Positions 53,528 to 64,000 of a DNA stretch of 64,000 bases are shown here, piece after piece; within the stretch, counting starts at the first letter, position 1; each line of letters begins with the position of its first letter. This DNA comes from Prosapia bicincta (lineage: Eukaryota > Arthropoda > Insecta > Hemiptera > Cercopidae). Location of the stretch: contig JBAIZL010000003.1 in the NCBI GenBank assembly GCA_036971475.1, positions 110,161,070-110,225,069 of the forward strand, given 5' to 3'. The notes beneath the pieces are model-generated. The model was given only the letters and a program-made list of their open reading frames with translations. It had not been told where the DNA came from and searched no databases. Position numbers and translations under genes: made by a program.

Positions 53528-53659
53528 TTTTCTCTTTGATTGACAAAGACCACTGTGTGGTTGAAATATATCATTGGTTAAGTGCTTTTATGTGTTTCTA
53601 TTTCAAGACTACAGAGTGGACTCTTACCAAGGTAAGTCTGTCAGTCTCCTAGTCCAAAA

Positions 53660-53702
<43 letters not shown>
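53374..53702 (+). repeat. PLE terminal repeat pieces with CT, TA and A microsatellites
   Basis: Two partial copies of the PLE end that finishes GGTAAGTCTGTCAGTCTCCT followed by AGTCCAAAAA. They are separated by a (CT)n-(TA)n run (53467-53522) and followed by A(n)-(TA)n (53656-53702). The second copy holds another hammerhead-like motif at 53539-53573. Confidence 0.75.
53539..53573 (+). ncRNA. Hammerhead-like motif, ATATAT family
   Basis: TTGACAAA, GACCAC-TGT-GTGGTT (6 paired positions including a G-T), GAA, ATATAT palindrome, C. Stem II is fully paired here, unlike 42345. Confidence 0.52.
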
Positions 53703-53708
<6 letters not shown>

Positions 53709-53709
53709 C

Positions 53710-54410
53710 TCAATATCTAAGTTGAAACATTTTGGCTAGCTTTGTGTATATGTATTCTTTTGGCAATATTTACAACTGTACCATCTTTTACGAAGAATTA
53801 AACTCTTAGGTTTTGGGGATTATCACTTTAAAACTTAAAAGGTTGTCACTAAGCTTCATAAATACTAATAATTTTTCTTTTCTTAACAAAATTATTTACA
53901 TGAAGAACTTTTACAAGTTAAAAAACATGGATACCTAGAAACAAAAAAAAGGATAGAGTTCAGGGATGCTTTGTTTTCATCTAATCATTTCCAGAAAAAG
54001 AAAAGGTAGGGTCACAACCCAATAATTGCAAATTTTAGAAAAATATTACCCAATGTTACACAAATTCGTTATTTAGTACAAAATGTCTGATTCTGAAAGC
54101 ATTCAAAATGCTTGCTAACATAGGTTTAGATATCTGCACACAGATCTCTATACATTCACAACTGTCAATTGGAACTCTCGGGATTATTTTCTCCCCACAC
54201 CATAATCAATCCTAAGAAGTAAGAAACTTGGAAGTAAATAAAATGAATAAATAATTTATTGCACTAAAATCTTAATCGTGTTGTAATTATTTTAATTTAT
54301 TTTCATTTTACATAAAATATTCTGATTTCAATTAAAAACAAGTAGTAAAATATATGAATTTGTAATTTCTTTACACTTAAGGTTTTTTTATATGTTTGTT
54401 ATGACCTCAT
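53710..54410. other. No recognised feature
   Basis: AT-rich; no coding or repeat-end signature. Confidence 0.5.
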
Positions 54411-54414
54411 ATAT

Positions 54415-54590
54415 TATATTAGAATAAGTGTGCAGTGTTTGCATTTATAAGATCTTCCACCAGTCTGTACACTCTTGTTTATCTAATCCCTTTTATTAGC
54501 AGAAATATAGTCATAACGCGCATGTTAAATGGTTTTTCCCATGTGTATTTTCATATCTGTTTTAACACTCGAGTAGTCTCACATGACAGA
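54415..54590 (-). pseudogene. Zinc-finger gene remnant
   Basis: The minus strand retains linker and Cys pieces such as GRSYKCKHC (about 54465-54440) and finger-like spacing (GAAAAACCATTTAACATGCG at 54530). It has lost frame. It lies between the two piggyBac copies and is probably the decayed third member of the zinc-finger cluster. Confidence 0.5.
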
Positions 54591-54720
54591 CGAGCATGCC
54601 TACTAGACGCCATTAAAAGTTGTAATTTGTAGCAAACTGTGTTTTTATAATGGTTTAATAAGTTATTATGGTTTGCAATTCTTTTACAAACCTAATTTAT
54701 GTAGAAAAAATACAATGAAT

Positions 54721-55436
54721 ACTATTTAAAAAAGAAAATAAATTTGTATAACTATTTTCTACACCACATTTGTATTCTTAGTATATAATGTGCATGATTA
54801 AATTAATTAAATGCATGTACAGTTGAGATACAAATGCTTAGTTTGAAAAACAAATAAAAGTTGTGCAAACATTGCTTTCAAACAATTCTCACATATCAAT
54901 TTTCTATGTTTCAAGCAAATAAACTTGTTGCACTTTCTGTGACATTCTGTTTGCTTTCTGAGCACACATATAACACCTTTTACAGCCAACAGGATCTTCA
55001 TAAACACTTTCATTGATTGTAACACTTGAACTTTGATAATTTATTGCAATATCTTCGGCTTTTCTTTTCAAATATCTTGGTATATTATTTGTACCATGCG
55101 TAGTTTTAAGTAATCGTCTGTCAAAAATAAGGCTAACTGCCGTATGAATTGGCTTCTTTTTGAAGTTTTGTCATTTATATTATTAGAATTGTATATGATT
55201 TGTCCGTTTACACCAGCAATATTTAACAAGGTATACAAAATAACTACTGGCTACTTTCTTGTATTCATTCCACAACTATATAAGGCGCTTATTTTGTCTA
55301 TCATGTCTATGCCATACTTGACTGGATTGTAAAACATTACAATATATTGTTTTTTTATTATCACCTGTATGAGAATTAATATTGTCATTGTTGTGTAGTA
55401 ATAAGTAAACAAAGATAACACTTGCTACAAATATTT
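54721..55436 (-). pseudogene. piggyBac transposase C-terminal fragment, copy B
   Basis: Nearly identical to 50761-51476, at an exact 3960-base offset over 716 bp. It has the same in-frame stop after the YSCGMNTRK-equivalent, the same Cys-rich end and a few substitutions (for example KYGIDMIDKISAL reads better here). Shared inactivating lesions show that the copies arose by DNA duplication, not by independent transposition. Confidence 0.85.
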
Positions 55437-55442
55437 AAACAC

Positions 55443-55562
55443 AGTTGATGTACATTTCGCTAATATTGTTAGCATCATCATAAGGTTACAAATATAATAC
55501 TAAGTAGTGTATCAACCTTCTGATGATGCTAACAGTGTTAGCGAAATGTACATCTAGGGTTT
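55443..55562. ncRNA. Back-to-back hammerhead-like motifs, ATGTACAT family
   Basis: Plus copy 55512-55562: CCTT (stem I), CTGATGA (perfect core), T, GCTAAC-AGT-GTTAGC (6-bp stem II), GAA, ATGTACAT palindrome, C, TAGGG (stem I partner, interrupted). Minus copy 55487-55443: TATGATGA core variant, GCTAAC-AATATT-AGC, GAA, ATGTACAT, C. The two are separated by ~30 bases, and each is followed outward by an ACACTTGCTACAAATATTTA-type flank. Confidence 0.65.
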
Positions 55563-55765
55563 TTAAATATTTGTAGCAAGGGTTATTGTTGTTTATTTAT
55601 TATATTCACGCCACTGTGCTCCATATAGTTTTTGTTTTTGAAGTGTAATGTAGTGCTGATAAAACAATAATGTTGTTATACATTATAAATCTATAAAAAT
55701 GTTTCGAAAAGGTTCTGATAATCTAATGAAAAATATATCATAAAAGAGTACTACACACACAAATA

Positions 55766-56569
55766 CAGTAAACTCCCGATTATCCGTGGAATAGGGTGGC
55801 CCGGCAACGCCGGGTAACGAATTCCCCGGATAATCCGCTATGAACAAAGAATACACAAAACGATTGATAATCGATTATTATACCATAAGTTACACAAATA
55901 ATGACCCCGGATAGTGCAATTCACAAATAATCTTCAGAGGACAAAATAAATACAGAAAATAATTTAAAATGTCAATGTATTTGACGGATTATAACATGTA
56001 CATTTATATGTCTAACTATTTTACACATAATACTTTCACTTTTTAACAAAAAAATCTGTCACTTTCGTCTGTTTTTTGTGAGCATTTATTTAGCTTTAAT
56101 GTGCGATCTAAGTTTCTTGAGAATCATTTTGTCGCACAGTGTCTACTTGTGTCACATGTGTCAGAAAGCCATAAAGATCGATAATGTATATGACAGACAT
56201 GGATAATGCATATGTCACGTCCTAGACTATTTATAGCCGAGATTAGCTGACATTTGTTTACAATCTTATGATTCGCATTAGGTTTTCGGGCGTCCAAGAA
56301 TTTTGTCATTGTCTCATATACAGTAGTCCGCTGGCCCAAGTCGGGATGATTCCCGTTCAATGTAAAATTAGTACATACATATTTACATGTCTATTCCCTT
56401 CATCTTAACTTCTATTAAGCCTTATATGTATTTACGTCGTAATTCACCGTTTGGAAATTTAAACACATGAATCTGATTGGAATAAAAATTGGATATTTGT
56501 AAAACAATGGCAGACCCCGGATAATCCGTAAACCGGTTAATCCGCCCACGGATAATCGGGAGTTTACTG
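55766..56569. mobile_element. Tigger-type MITE, 804 bp
   Basis: CAGTAAACTCCCGATTATCC at the left is mirrored at the right (GGATAATCGGGAGTTTACTG), with TA on both sides and a long matching terminal region (CCGGATAATCCG). The interior shows no clear transposase. The 78-aa minus frame (56360-56124) is of unknown meaning. Confidence 0.85.
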
Positions 56570-56857
56570 TATTCTCAATAACAACTTTAAACAGACTGAA
56601 GAACAAGCTGCGTTTATAGCGGTAGTAGTCCTGTGGTGTCCATTAGGTGCTAGATGCCCGTATTTCAAAAATTTGTAGATTATTGGTAACGAATGCTTAA
56701 CTGGCATTTACAGTTCATACCAGGAAGGTTTACTAAGGGAAATCGAAAACTGGGTAAGTAGACAAATACAGCAGACAGAAAAAAGAAACATTGATGCCTG
56801 ATAAATGCCACGAGGTTACTACAGTGTTGAAAGAGAAATTGAGTACCACAACAATAA

Positions 56858-57800
56858 CTAGAGGTTAGCAGGCCTAAAACGTTTTTCTCCTGTATGTTTT
56901 CTCATATGTCTTTTAAGACAGGTTTCAGTTGCATAGGATGAGTCACAACTATCACATTTATGCGGTTTTTGTTCTGAGTGTATTCTCTTCATATGCATTT
57001 TCAGAGAATCTTGAAGAGCAGAACAATAGTCACAGTGTTCACACTTGTATGGTTTTTCTAACGAGTGGATTCTCATCACATGTCTTTTAATATTGATTTC
57101 TATAGCAGAACAATAATCACAGTGTGAGCATTTATAAGGTTTTTCTCCTGTATGTATTCGTATATGTCTTTTAAGGCAAATTTGGCTAGTAGCAGAATAA
57201 TCACAATGGACACATTTATAAGGTCTTTCACCTTTATGAATTCCCATTATATGTTTTTTAAGAGAATCTTGAGTAACAGAAGAATAATCACAGTGTGAAC
57301 ATTTATAAGGTTTTTCTCCTGAGTGTATTCTCACAGTGTGTCTTTTAAGATAGATTTCAGTAGTTGAGGAATAATCACAGAGTGCACATTTATAAAATCT
57401 TTCACCTATATGTTTTCCCATAATATGAGTTTCAAGAGAGTCTCGAGTACTGGAGGAATAAACACAGTGTGCACACTTATAAGGTTTTTCCCCTGTATGT
57501 ATTCTCATAGTGTGTCTTTTTAGAGAGTCTCGAGTAGCAGAAGAATAATCACAATGTACACATTCATAAGGTTTTTCTCCTGTGTGTATTCTCATAACAT
57601 GTTTCTTAAGATCCTTTGGATAAGCAGCAGAATAATCACAGTTTACACATTTATGTAGGTTTTCTCTGTTGTGTAAACTAATAAGTTTTTTTACATTGTA
57701 TTGACCAGTGGAAAAATAATCACATTTAGATAATTTTTTTCTCCTGTTTTTCTCTGTTGTAAGATTGCCTGGAACAGACAATAGAATAATTCAAATGTTT
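56858..57800 (-). CDS. C2H2 zinc-finger protein with nine tandem fingers, last exon (gene 2)
   Basis: An open frame to the stop near 56860. The exon begins after CTGTTCCAG at about 57770 (GNLTTEKN...), so the ATG is likely in an upstream exon not found here. Nine intact fingers of the YKCxHCDYSS...LKxHxxxxH type follow a lead-in CDYFSTGQYNVKKLISLHN, which is shared with gene 1 (SERDYFSTGQYSAKKLNSLD). Linkers are TGEKPYKC or SGEKPYKC. The last finger (HKCDSCDSSYATETCLKRH) is followed by a short tail RKHTGEKRFRPANL. The frame is clean, so this copy is probably functional, as a nuclear DNA-binding protein. Confidence 0.9.
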
Positions 57801-58535
57801 ACTTAATGGTTACTTGTAATTAGCATGTTATAATCCATTAATTGTAGTTAATTTTTTTTTTATAATAAAGTGACTGTTTTTTAAAACTTATGTACACATG
57901 AGGATTATACAAAAAAAGGATCTATAAACAAAAAGACGAATTGGTTTAAGATTACATTTTCAAATTGTCATTGATTTCACTCTCTTGTGTCTCCTGACTT
58001 TTTGTCTAAAATCATGTAAATTTAATATGTAGTTGCTAGCTCTATATGTTGCAATGATAGAAGCAAAAGCTAATAGCACTAGATTACTTTTGTTATAATA
58101 GACTCCATAAGGTATATGTAGAATAGCACTCCTCTTCATTTTACTTTCACATGAATAGAAAATCTAACATTTTAAGACCATTACCATCCCAGCCTAAGAT
58201 AATGTCAAAAAATATAAAGTGAGGTTGAAAAAGATAAGTAAGAGATAAGATATGATTTAAAAAATTGTATTTCTCTGGGGAAGTTTTTCTTTCAGATCAA
58301 AGGCAAATACAAGGTCTGTTCAAAAACACTGAATGTTTTAAATTACATCTGAACTGTAACAAATTTCATTTATACACCTCGTGCTACACCTAGAGACATT
58401 ATTTCAAAACTAAACAAGATGGTTGCTATTTTGCACAGTTTGGAACAGTTAGCCAAGTTAAGTAAACACCCCTTCCAATCAGTGTTGTGCTAAATATTGA
58501 GAATGTAAAATTGAAGGACATTGCACGAATAAACG
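57800..58535. other. Upstream/intron of zinc-finger gene 2
   Basis: Paralogous to 49600-50300 (shared TGCTxCACCTAG and TTATTTCAAAACTAAACAAG). No exon could be recognised. Confidence 0.6.
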
Positions 58536-58539
58536 GCGC

Positions 58540-58802
58540 CATGAGCCGAGCAGTGAGAGCAGAGTCAGTGACAGTGACAAATCAACCAATGACACCTGTT
58601 TCATCCAGTGACTACAACAATTCAACTAATGACAGCTGTTTCATCCATTGACTGCGACTTTTTACCCAATCACAACAGAGGCAATTTCTGATCGATCCAT
58701 TGCCACTGGAACTGGCATTTTCCATATTTTGTCACTGGTACCACCAGAGACAAACGAATATCAGTGACAAGTCACCATCACAGAAAATATCGACCGTCCT
58801 TA
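58540..58802 (-). mobile_element. Partial hAT MITE, relative of 5643-6533
   Basis: Many GTCACTG/CAGTGAC units, GGTACCACCAGAGACAAACG and the end GAAAATATCGACCGTCC match, inverted, the left part of the 5643-6533 element (GGTCGATATTT..., TTTGTCGCTGGTGGTACC). The other end is missing. Confidence 0.65.
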
Positions 58803-58904
58803 CTTCAATGTAGACATTGCGTCAGCAGGCTGTATAAAGAGTACTCTATGTTACAAGCAGTTTACGCAGTTTCAATTGAGCAGATCACTGATCAAACTGA
58901 AAAT

Positions 58905-59117
58905 CCAAGGTCAGTACTTCCCTTGACATCAACAAAATGATGAAAACCCATGGTCAGTACTTCCCTTGGCAACAACAAAATGATGAAAACCCAAGGTCAG
59001 TACTTCCCTTGACATCAACAAAATGATGAAAACCCTAGGTCAGTACTTCCCTTGGCATCAACAAAATGATGAAAACCCTAGGTCAGTACTTCCCTTGACA
59101 TCAAAAAAATGATGAAA
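58905..59117. repeat. 43-bp minisatellite, five copies
   Basis: The unit GGTCAGTACTTCCCTTGACA then TCAACAAAATGATGAAAACCC begins at 58909, 58952, 58995, 59038 and 59081, a constant 43-base step. A single related unit (ACCTTTGATATCAACAAAAC) stands in the paralogous region near 50665, so the array expanded after the zinc-finger duplication. Confidence 0.92.
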
Positions 59118-59129
59118 ACATTGAGAATA

Positions 59130-60380
59130 TTCTACTTCTGATTCATGGAAGTCATTGTGTAGTGAAATTTTGATAGCGAAGCTTGACATATAAGCCAGCT
59201 CAGCAGAAATAGTGCCCCTACTGATAATAAATAAGTATTAAAAAAAACTATTGCCTCATCATGCTAACAATGACTAAAATTAGCCCATCTTTCAGGAAAA
59301 AGATTCATCAGTGTTTAAGCAAAATTTTAAACCCTTAAAGAGTAATTTTGAGGATGATAACCGTCCTTTATTTTTAATTTCTCAATACTTAGTTTCCAGC
59401 TGCAGGTGTCTTATCAACCACTCTTCAAGAATAACATATCAATCTGTGTATTATGGCAACTATTTCCTTTACTGTTGAGAGAAGAATCCCTCTAGTGTAG
59501 CAGATGTTCGAATACAAACTGTCCACAGTTTAGACTTTAAATTAGTTTTGTTTTCTTTAAGCTTTGCATAGATAATTTTGTTATTGAAAGAGTTCAGTTT
59601 TCAGAAAGACCTTCGGAAAGCAAATGTTTTCTTTCAAGCAAGAGCTAAGAAGAAACCAATACATCTGCTAAAAGGCTGAGTATCACAAAAATAAAGAAAG
59701 TGTTGTGAAAGATGCCACTGTTTCTTTATTTCACAAATCTTTTTCGGAAGCCCAGACAACTGACAGTTAACTAATTAAAACAAATCCACAAGTTGTTTTC
59801 AATGTAGGAAACTGAGAGAACCATTGACAAATAAAGAATAAAATGTAGTTAAATACAAAAGCTAAAAAATTGTTGTGTATCTGTCTGTTAGAAGAATGCT
59901 AGTAAGGGTAAATTCCAACCATCTAACCGTGATATCTGGATTATAGTCACAATGGCCACAAGATGTAGATATATTACTACAGGGAGCGAAACTGTAAACA
60001 TTTCTCCATTTTGAATTACCTTGTGTTTGAAACACATTTTAAAACCAGAGATATTATATTATAGCAAAGTAAATAACATACACTGAAAAGTCAGAATCTT
60101 GTTACTTCATATTCAAACAAAACTGATAAATATAAAATTAAATAAAACCCCAACGTGTCTACTACAACAGACATGGTTCATTTAAAGGCATTAAAAAAAG
60201 AAAAAATTGTATAAACAAGTACTTTTTTCCTTATTTTATTTAATGAAACATCGGATGTGGTTTCATGCTTTCTGCTTGCTTAGTTAAGCACACCCTCTAT
60301 GCTCAAGCAAGCCACTCCTAACCATTGCTTGCCAGCCTAACAAACTATTTGGTTCCTGTATAAGTGAAACGGATTTAGAA
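59130..60380. other. No recognised feature
   Basis: AT-rich sequence; no domain, exon or repeat end identified. Confidence 0.5.
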
Positions 60381-60383
60381 ATA

Positions 60384-61570
60384 CAGTAGAGTCTCACTTA
60401 TTCGACCTTCACTTATCCAACATTCCATTTTATCGTTTGACGTATACGTACTGTCTTACCCGACGTATCACACCACCTCTATTCTGTAACAAAATCCTAT
60501 CTGTAAACTGAATGCTTCCTTAGTTTCAAATTGTGTGATTCATGGAGATGTGTCTCTTGAATACAGATGTACATAGGAGACACATCTCTTACAATTACTT
60601 TGCGATCTTCAATGTGCACGATCCATTTTTACCTGCTACAGTGATATAAAAGCAATATTTCTGGCCCTCAAAGTAACTGCCATATGCCAATCTATGGATC
60701 AGGGTATTTTAGAGGCAGTGAAAAGTAATTATAGTAAGAAGCTACTGTCCACACTTATTGAAGAAATAGAAGAAGGAAAAGACCCGATAGAAAAGTTGTA
60801 AAGCATAAATGTAAAAGTTGTGGTTTATTGGATTGCAGTGGCCTGGGCTCCTAAGAGCTCCAACAATTGCCAAATCATGGAAGAAGCTGTTTGGCGGTGG
60901 GGAAAATCAAAGTGTGAAACCAGACACTGTAACCAAAGAAAGCACTTTTAGTGCAATATCTCCCCGTATGCGAGGATATATCTATGGAAAAAGTTGAAAG
61001 TTGGTTAAATGATGACGACGATCAGTTTTAAATAACTGAGGAAGGAATTGTTACTCTTGTCAATTTTGACAACAAAATTGAAGATTTAGAGGAATCACCC
61101 CACGAGCCTCGAAGAAATTTTCATAATGACGGTGTTAAGCGTTTAGAGACTGCACTTCAATACATTGAACAACAAGAAAAAGCTACAGGAATTGGCATTT
61201 TGATGCTGCAAAGGTGACAAGACTTAGCTGCTACGAAACAGCACTTGTCTGGAAACCAGATTACGATCAACAATTTCTTCAAAGCAGCACAGAGCTGAAC
61301 GTTTTACTTCTAAATATTGTGTATAGTTTATATTTAAACATTTCATTACAGTACTACTCTACATTATATGTTTATTATCCAGTGAAACTTTGTCTGTTGT
61401 TTTCTTATCAAATATTTGTAATGTTTTTATTTATACAGAAATATGAGTTACTGTACAGTACAGTTAAATAACACTTAATGGGTTTTTCTTAACACCTCCC
61501 TATTAATCGACATTTTCGCTTATCCGACGTTCTGCCACCCCGTTTATGACGGATAAGCGAGCCTCTAATG
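60384..61570 (+). mobile_element. Tigger/jerky-type transposon relic, 1187 bp
   Basis: The ends CAGTAGAGTCTCACTTATTC and inverted CATTAGAGGCTCGCTTATCC are flanked by TA. From about 60660 the plus strand reads SMDQGILEAVKSNYSKKLLS then TLIEEIEEGKDPIEKL, the end of the DDE domain and C-terminal part of a Tigger/jerky transposase, and later an acidic tail (DDDDQF near 61015). The N-terminus and the first catalytic residues are deleted. Confidence 0.82.
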
Positions 61571-61574
61571 TACT

Positions 61575-62935
61575 TCTATTCTACCATAATTTTACCCAAT
61601 TCTGGCACACCACACAAGATGTGTTACATATGGACCTAAACCTCTCCTTATAGCATGTTTGCACTATTGATTTACCTGCTGTAATGTGAAACCACACCAG
61701 AAAACCACCATATCTCATTTAGAATAATTAATTTATTTATAAAATTTTAAGTATGAAATCTCATTGTAATGGTAACTCTGAAAATCGAATATTTAATGGG
61801 TGCTTTCAAAACCCTTCGCATCATGTGACAAATTATTTATAAACCAATACATTGAATGCAAGTTCGTTACATCTCAGCTTTGACTATTTTAGCGACCTAT
61901 TTTGGCACTAAGCTGTGGTAGTAGGTGTGTAATTGTTCCATTCAATCTTCTTTGTTGAGTTTTAGTTGTTGAACGTCCAACTGACTGTGTTAACATTTTA
62001 TGCCTATACAATATCATTGGCAAACTGAGTTAGGTGCATCTCAGCTTTGATTACAATTTCCAGTAATATGTAGTATATGTATACTAGTTCTGCTTTAAAT
62101 GATATTGATTTCTCATAATTAGCAACTTAGGATAAACCTTCTTGTCCAGTTTTCATCCCTGAGTGATAAAATTACTAGACCTCCTTCAACCTAATTGTTT
62201 TTCCATTAAAAACTGGGCTGATTAGTTAAATTGCCATAACTACAATATACGCTTTATTTATTAAATTTGTCGCTATTATGTTTGCACATCTGTATAATTT
62301 TATAATGTACTTCAAGACCTCAGATATTCTGGAAATTTTTTATCCAATAACTTTTGAATTCATAGTATATATCTATTAGACAGAATTTATTTTTGATATG
62401 TGCATTTGCCAAACCAATGTCACTTTAGTTTTCTAATTAAAAAAAAAAAAATGTATCTTCTTGCAAATTATAGGTGTATAATTTTGTTTTTAATTCCAAT
62501 TCTATAATAAATCCAGTTCTCATCTGTAACTATCATAGCTCTTTTCATATTTAGTTAGCAATCCTTTATTATTAATTACTCTGATTAAATGTTTGAATTG
62601 AGTCAAATTTATCTGCCTAAAATAGGTTTGTATGAATATTGCTAATGGCCAAAGTTTATCACTCACCTCAATTTTCTCTGCTTAACACATAACTGTGTTT
62701 AAAATCGTCTGGATACTGTTGAGCCTGTTCTAATTTTTCCACAAAACAAACAAATCCCTACTCTTCTACTAGTAGTAGGCCAAGATCTTGTTACACGCTT
62801 TCCTTTAGTTCCCTATGGCTGTATCATACGCATGACCACAGCGAGTGTGGTTAGTGCTGCGGCTGTTGAAGGGGTGCAAAAATCACAATAATTAATTTTT
62901 AGAATAAAACTACTCTGTGAATTAAGTAGAGTTTA
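61575..62935. other. No recognised feature
   Basis: AT-rich; no coding or repeat-end signature. Confidence 0.5.
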
Positions 62936-62942
62936 ATCTAAA

Positions 62943-63555
62943 ACATTGGTTCGAAAACTGGGGGGGGGGTGCACCTCCCTTGGAGGGCATGAGGCAAGTC
63001 AGGAAGGGCACAAAACCAGTTGGAAAATTGTAGGATAAATTCTCATATAGTTTAAATTTAAGTACACAATTTATCAAAATTTAAAACTAAATTTACACCT
63101 CAGAATTTTTATTACACAAGGAATTTTATTGACCATGATGTTCAGAAAATGTTAATGAAATCTATGCATTTATAAAGGAAATATAAGTGAAGGTTGTGCA
63201 AATTTTGTAAACTTGATATTAAATCAACACGGCTGCTTGAAAAGAATAATAGTACAGAAGTGTCGCAAAATGAATGTTTTCCATTCAATGTGGCAACAGA
63301 GCCACAATTGACAAGTCTTCATTTTGGATAAAACACTTAAAAGTGTATCACAGGCAGCTCTTCACTTATACTTGCCTTTTTCAAGCCCTTATTTGAGCGA
63401 AACAACATTTTCAGCACTTGTTGGAATAACAACAAAATAAAGGAACAAACTTTATGTTGCTAATGACTTTCGATGTGCCTTCACTAAAATACAACCCCAA
63501 ATAGGCATGCTAGCAAAAAAAAAAAAAATTCAAGCTCATCCATCTCACTAATAGA
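62943..63555 (+). mobile_element. ZBED/FAM200-type hAT relic, C-terminus only
   Basis: Starts with a hAT-style end (TTGGTTCGAAAACTGGGGGG then TGCACCTCCCTTGGAGGGC). At 63375-63550 the plus strand reads FSSPYLSETTFSALVGITTK, stop, RNKLYVANDFRCAFTKIQPQ and QAHPSH. This is the hAT dimerisation domain of ZBED5/FAM200-like transposases, whose usual end is also QAHPSH. Everything upstream is deleted or decayed. Confidence 0.75.
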
Positions 63556-63599
63556 TTTTCCTCTTCTTAGGTAAAATTTACCTTGGGAATTAAAACTTG

Positions 63600-63905
<306 letters not shown>

Positions 63906-63949
63906 GAATGAAATAAAATAATTGTAATCACAAAAAAAAAAAAAAAAAA

Positions 63950-64000
63950 AGTGCTTTTATGTGTTTCTATTTCAAGACTACAGAGTGGACTCTTACCAAG
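63950..64000 (+). repeat. PLE terminal repeat, plus copy, cut by window end
   Basis: GTGCTTTTATGTGTTTCTAT and CAAGACTACAGAGTGGACTC match the same PLE end on the opposite strand to the 63600-63905 copy, giving an inverted arrangement. Confidence 0.7.

Noticed and set aside
56124..56360. 78-aa minus frame in the Tigger MITE as a gene
   Set aside because: No recognised domain and it lies wholly inside the non-autonomous element.

Overview
This is an intron- and repeat-rich piece of an animal nuclear genome, most likely an insect or other arthropod. The evidence is very AT-rich DNA, spliceosomal introns, a C2H2 zinc-finger cluster, long TA/GT/GA microsatellites, mariner, piggyBac, hAT and Tigger transposons, an I-group LINE and many Penelope-like element (PLE) pieces. 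Nothing bacterial, such as operons or ribosome binding sites, is seen. The species cannot be fixed from the sequence alone.

The one ordinary host gene recognised is easy to miss because its exons are short. It is a complete four-exon TMEM50 gene on the minus strand (coding exons 39205-39113, 30339-30233, 16822-16659 and 11827-11721). All three introns have GT/AG borders, the reading phases match exactly, and the product is 156 aa, close to the family's usual ~157 aa. Its introns (8.8, 13.4 and 4.8 kb) hold most of the transposons between 11.8 and 39.1 kb, including nested sets: piggyBac-like > Tigger-like > piggyBac-like in intron 3, and Tigger > LINE and Tigger > Tigger in intron 2.

Layout. 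0-7 kb: microsatellites, a PLE endonuclease piece, a 61-bp minisatellite, tRNA-derived SINE copies, a Tigger end and a hAT MITE. 7-10 kb: a decayed LTR retrotransposon. 11.7-39.2 kb: TMEM50 and its transposon-filled introns, including a 34.7-38.9 kb field of inverted and tandem repeats. 40.5-44.2 kb: a PLE with reverse transcriptase and GIY-YIG domains, whose 3' part is tandemly duplicated. 44.46-47.30 kb: a hAT transposon with a visible 8-bp target duplication. 47.3-49.6 and 56.9-57.8 kb: two paralogous zinc-finger genes on the minus strand, with two copies of a piggyBac remnant, PLE pieces and a Tigger MITE between them. 58-64 kb: a partial hAT MITE, a 43-bp minisatellite, a Tigger relic, a ZBED-type hAT relic and inverted PLE ends.

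The most striking non-coding signal is a recurring RNA architecture: hammerhead-ribozyme-like motifs (CTGANGA-like core, stem II, GAA, a 6-8 nt self-complementary box, one base, stem I). They occur about twenty times in several sequence families, often as back-to-back inverted pairs and mostly at PLE 3' ends. Some keep the full core; others share a variant TTGACAA(A/T) core. Hammerheads in PLEs are known, but the variety, the shared variant core and the inverted pairing here deserve checking.
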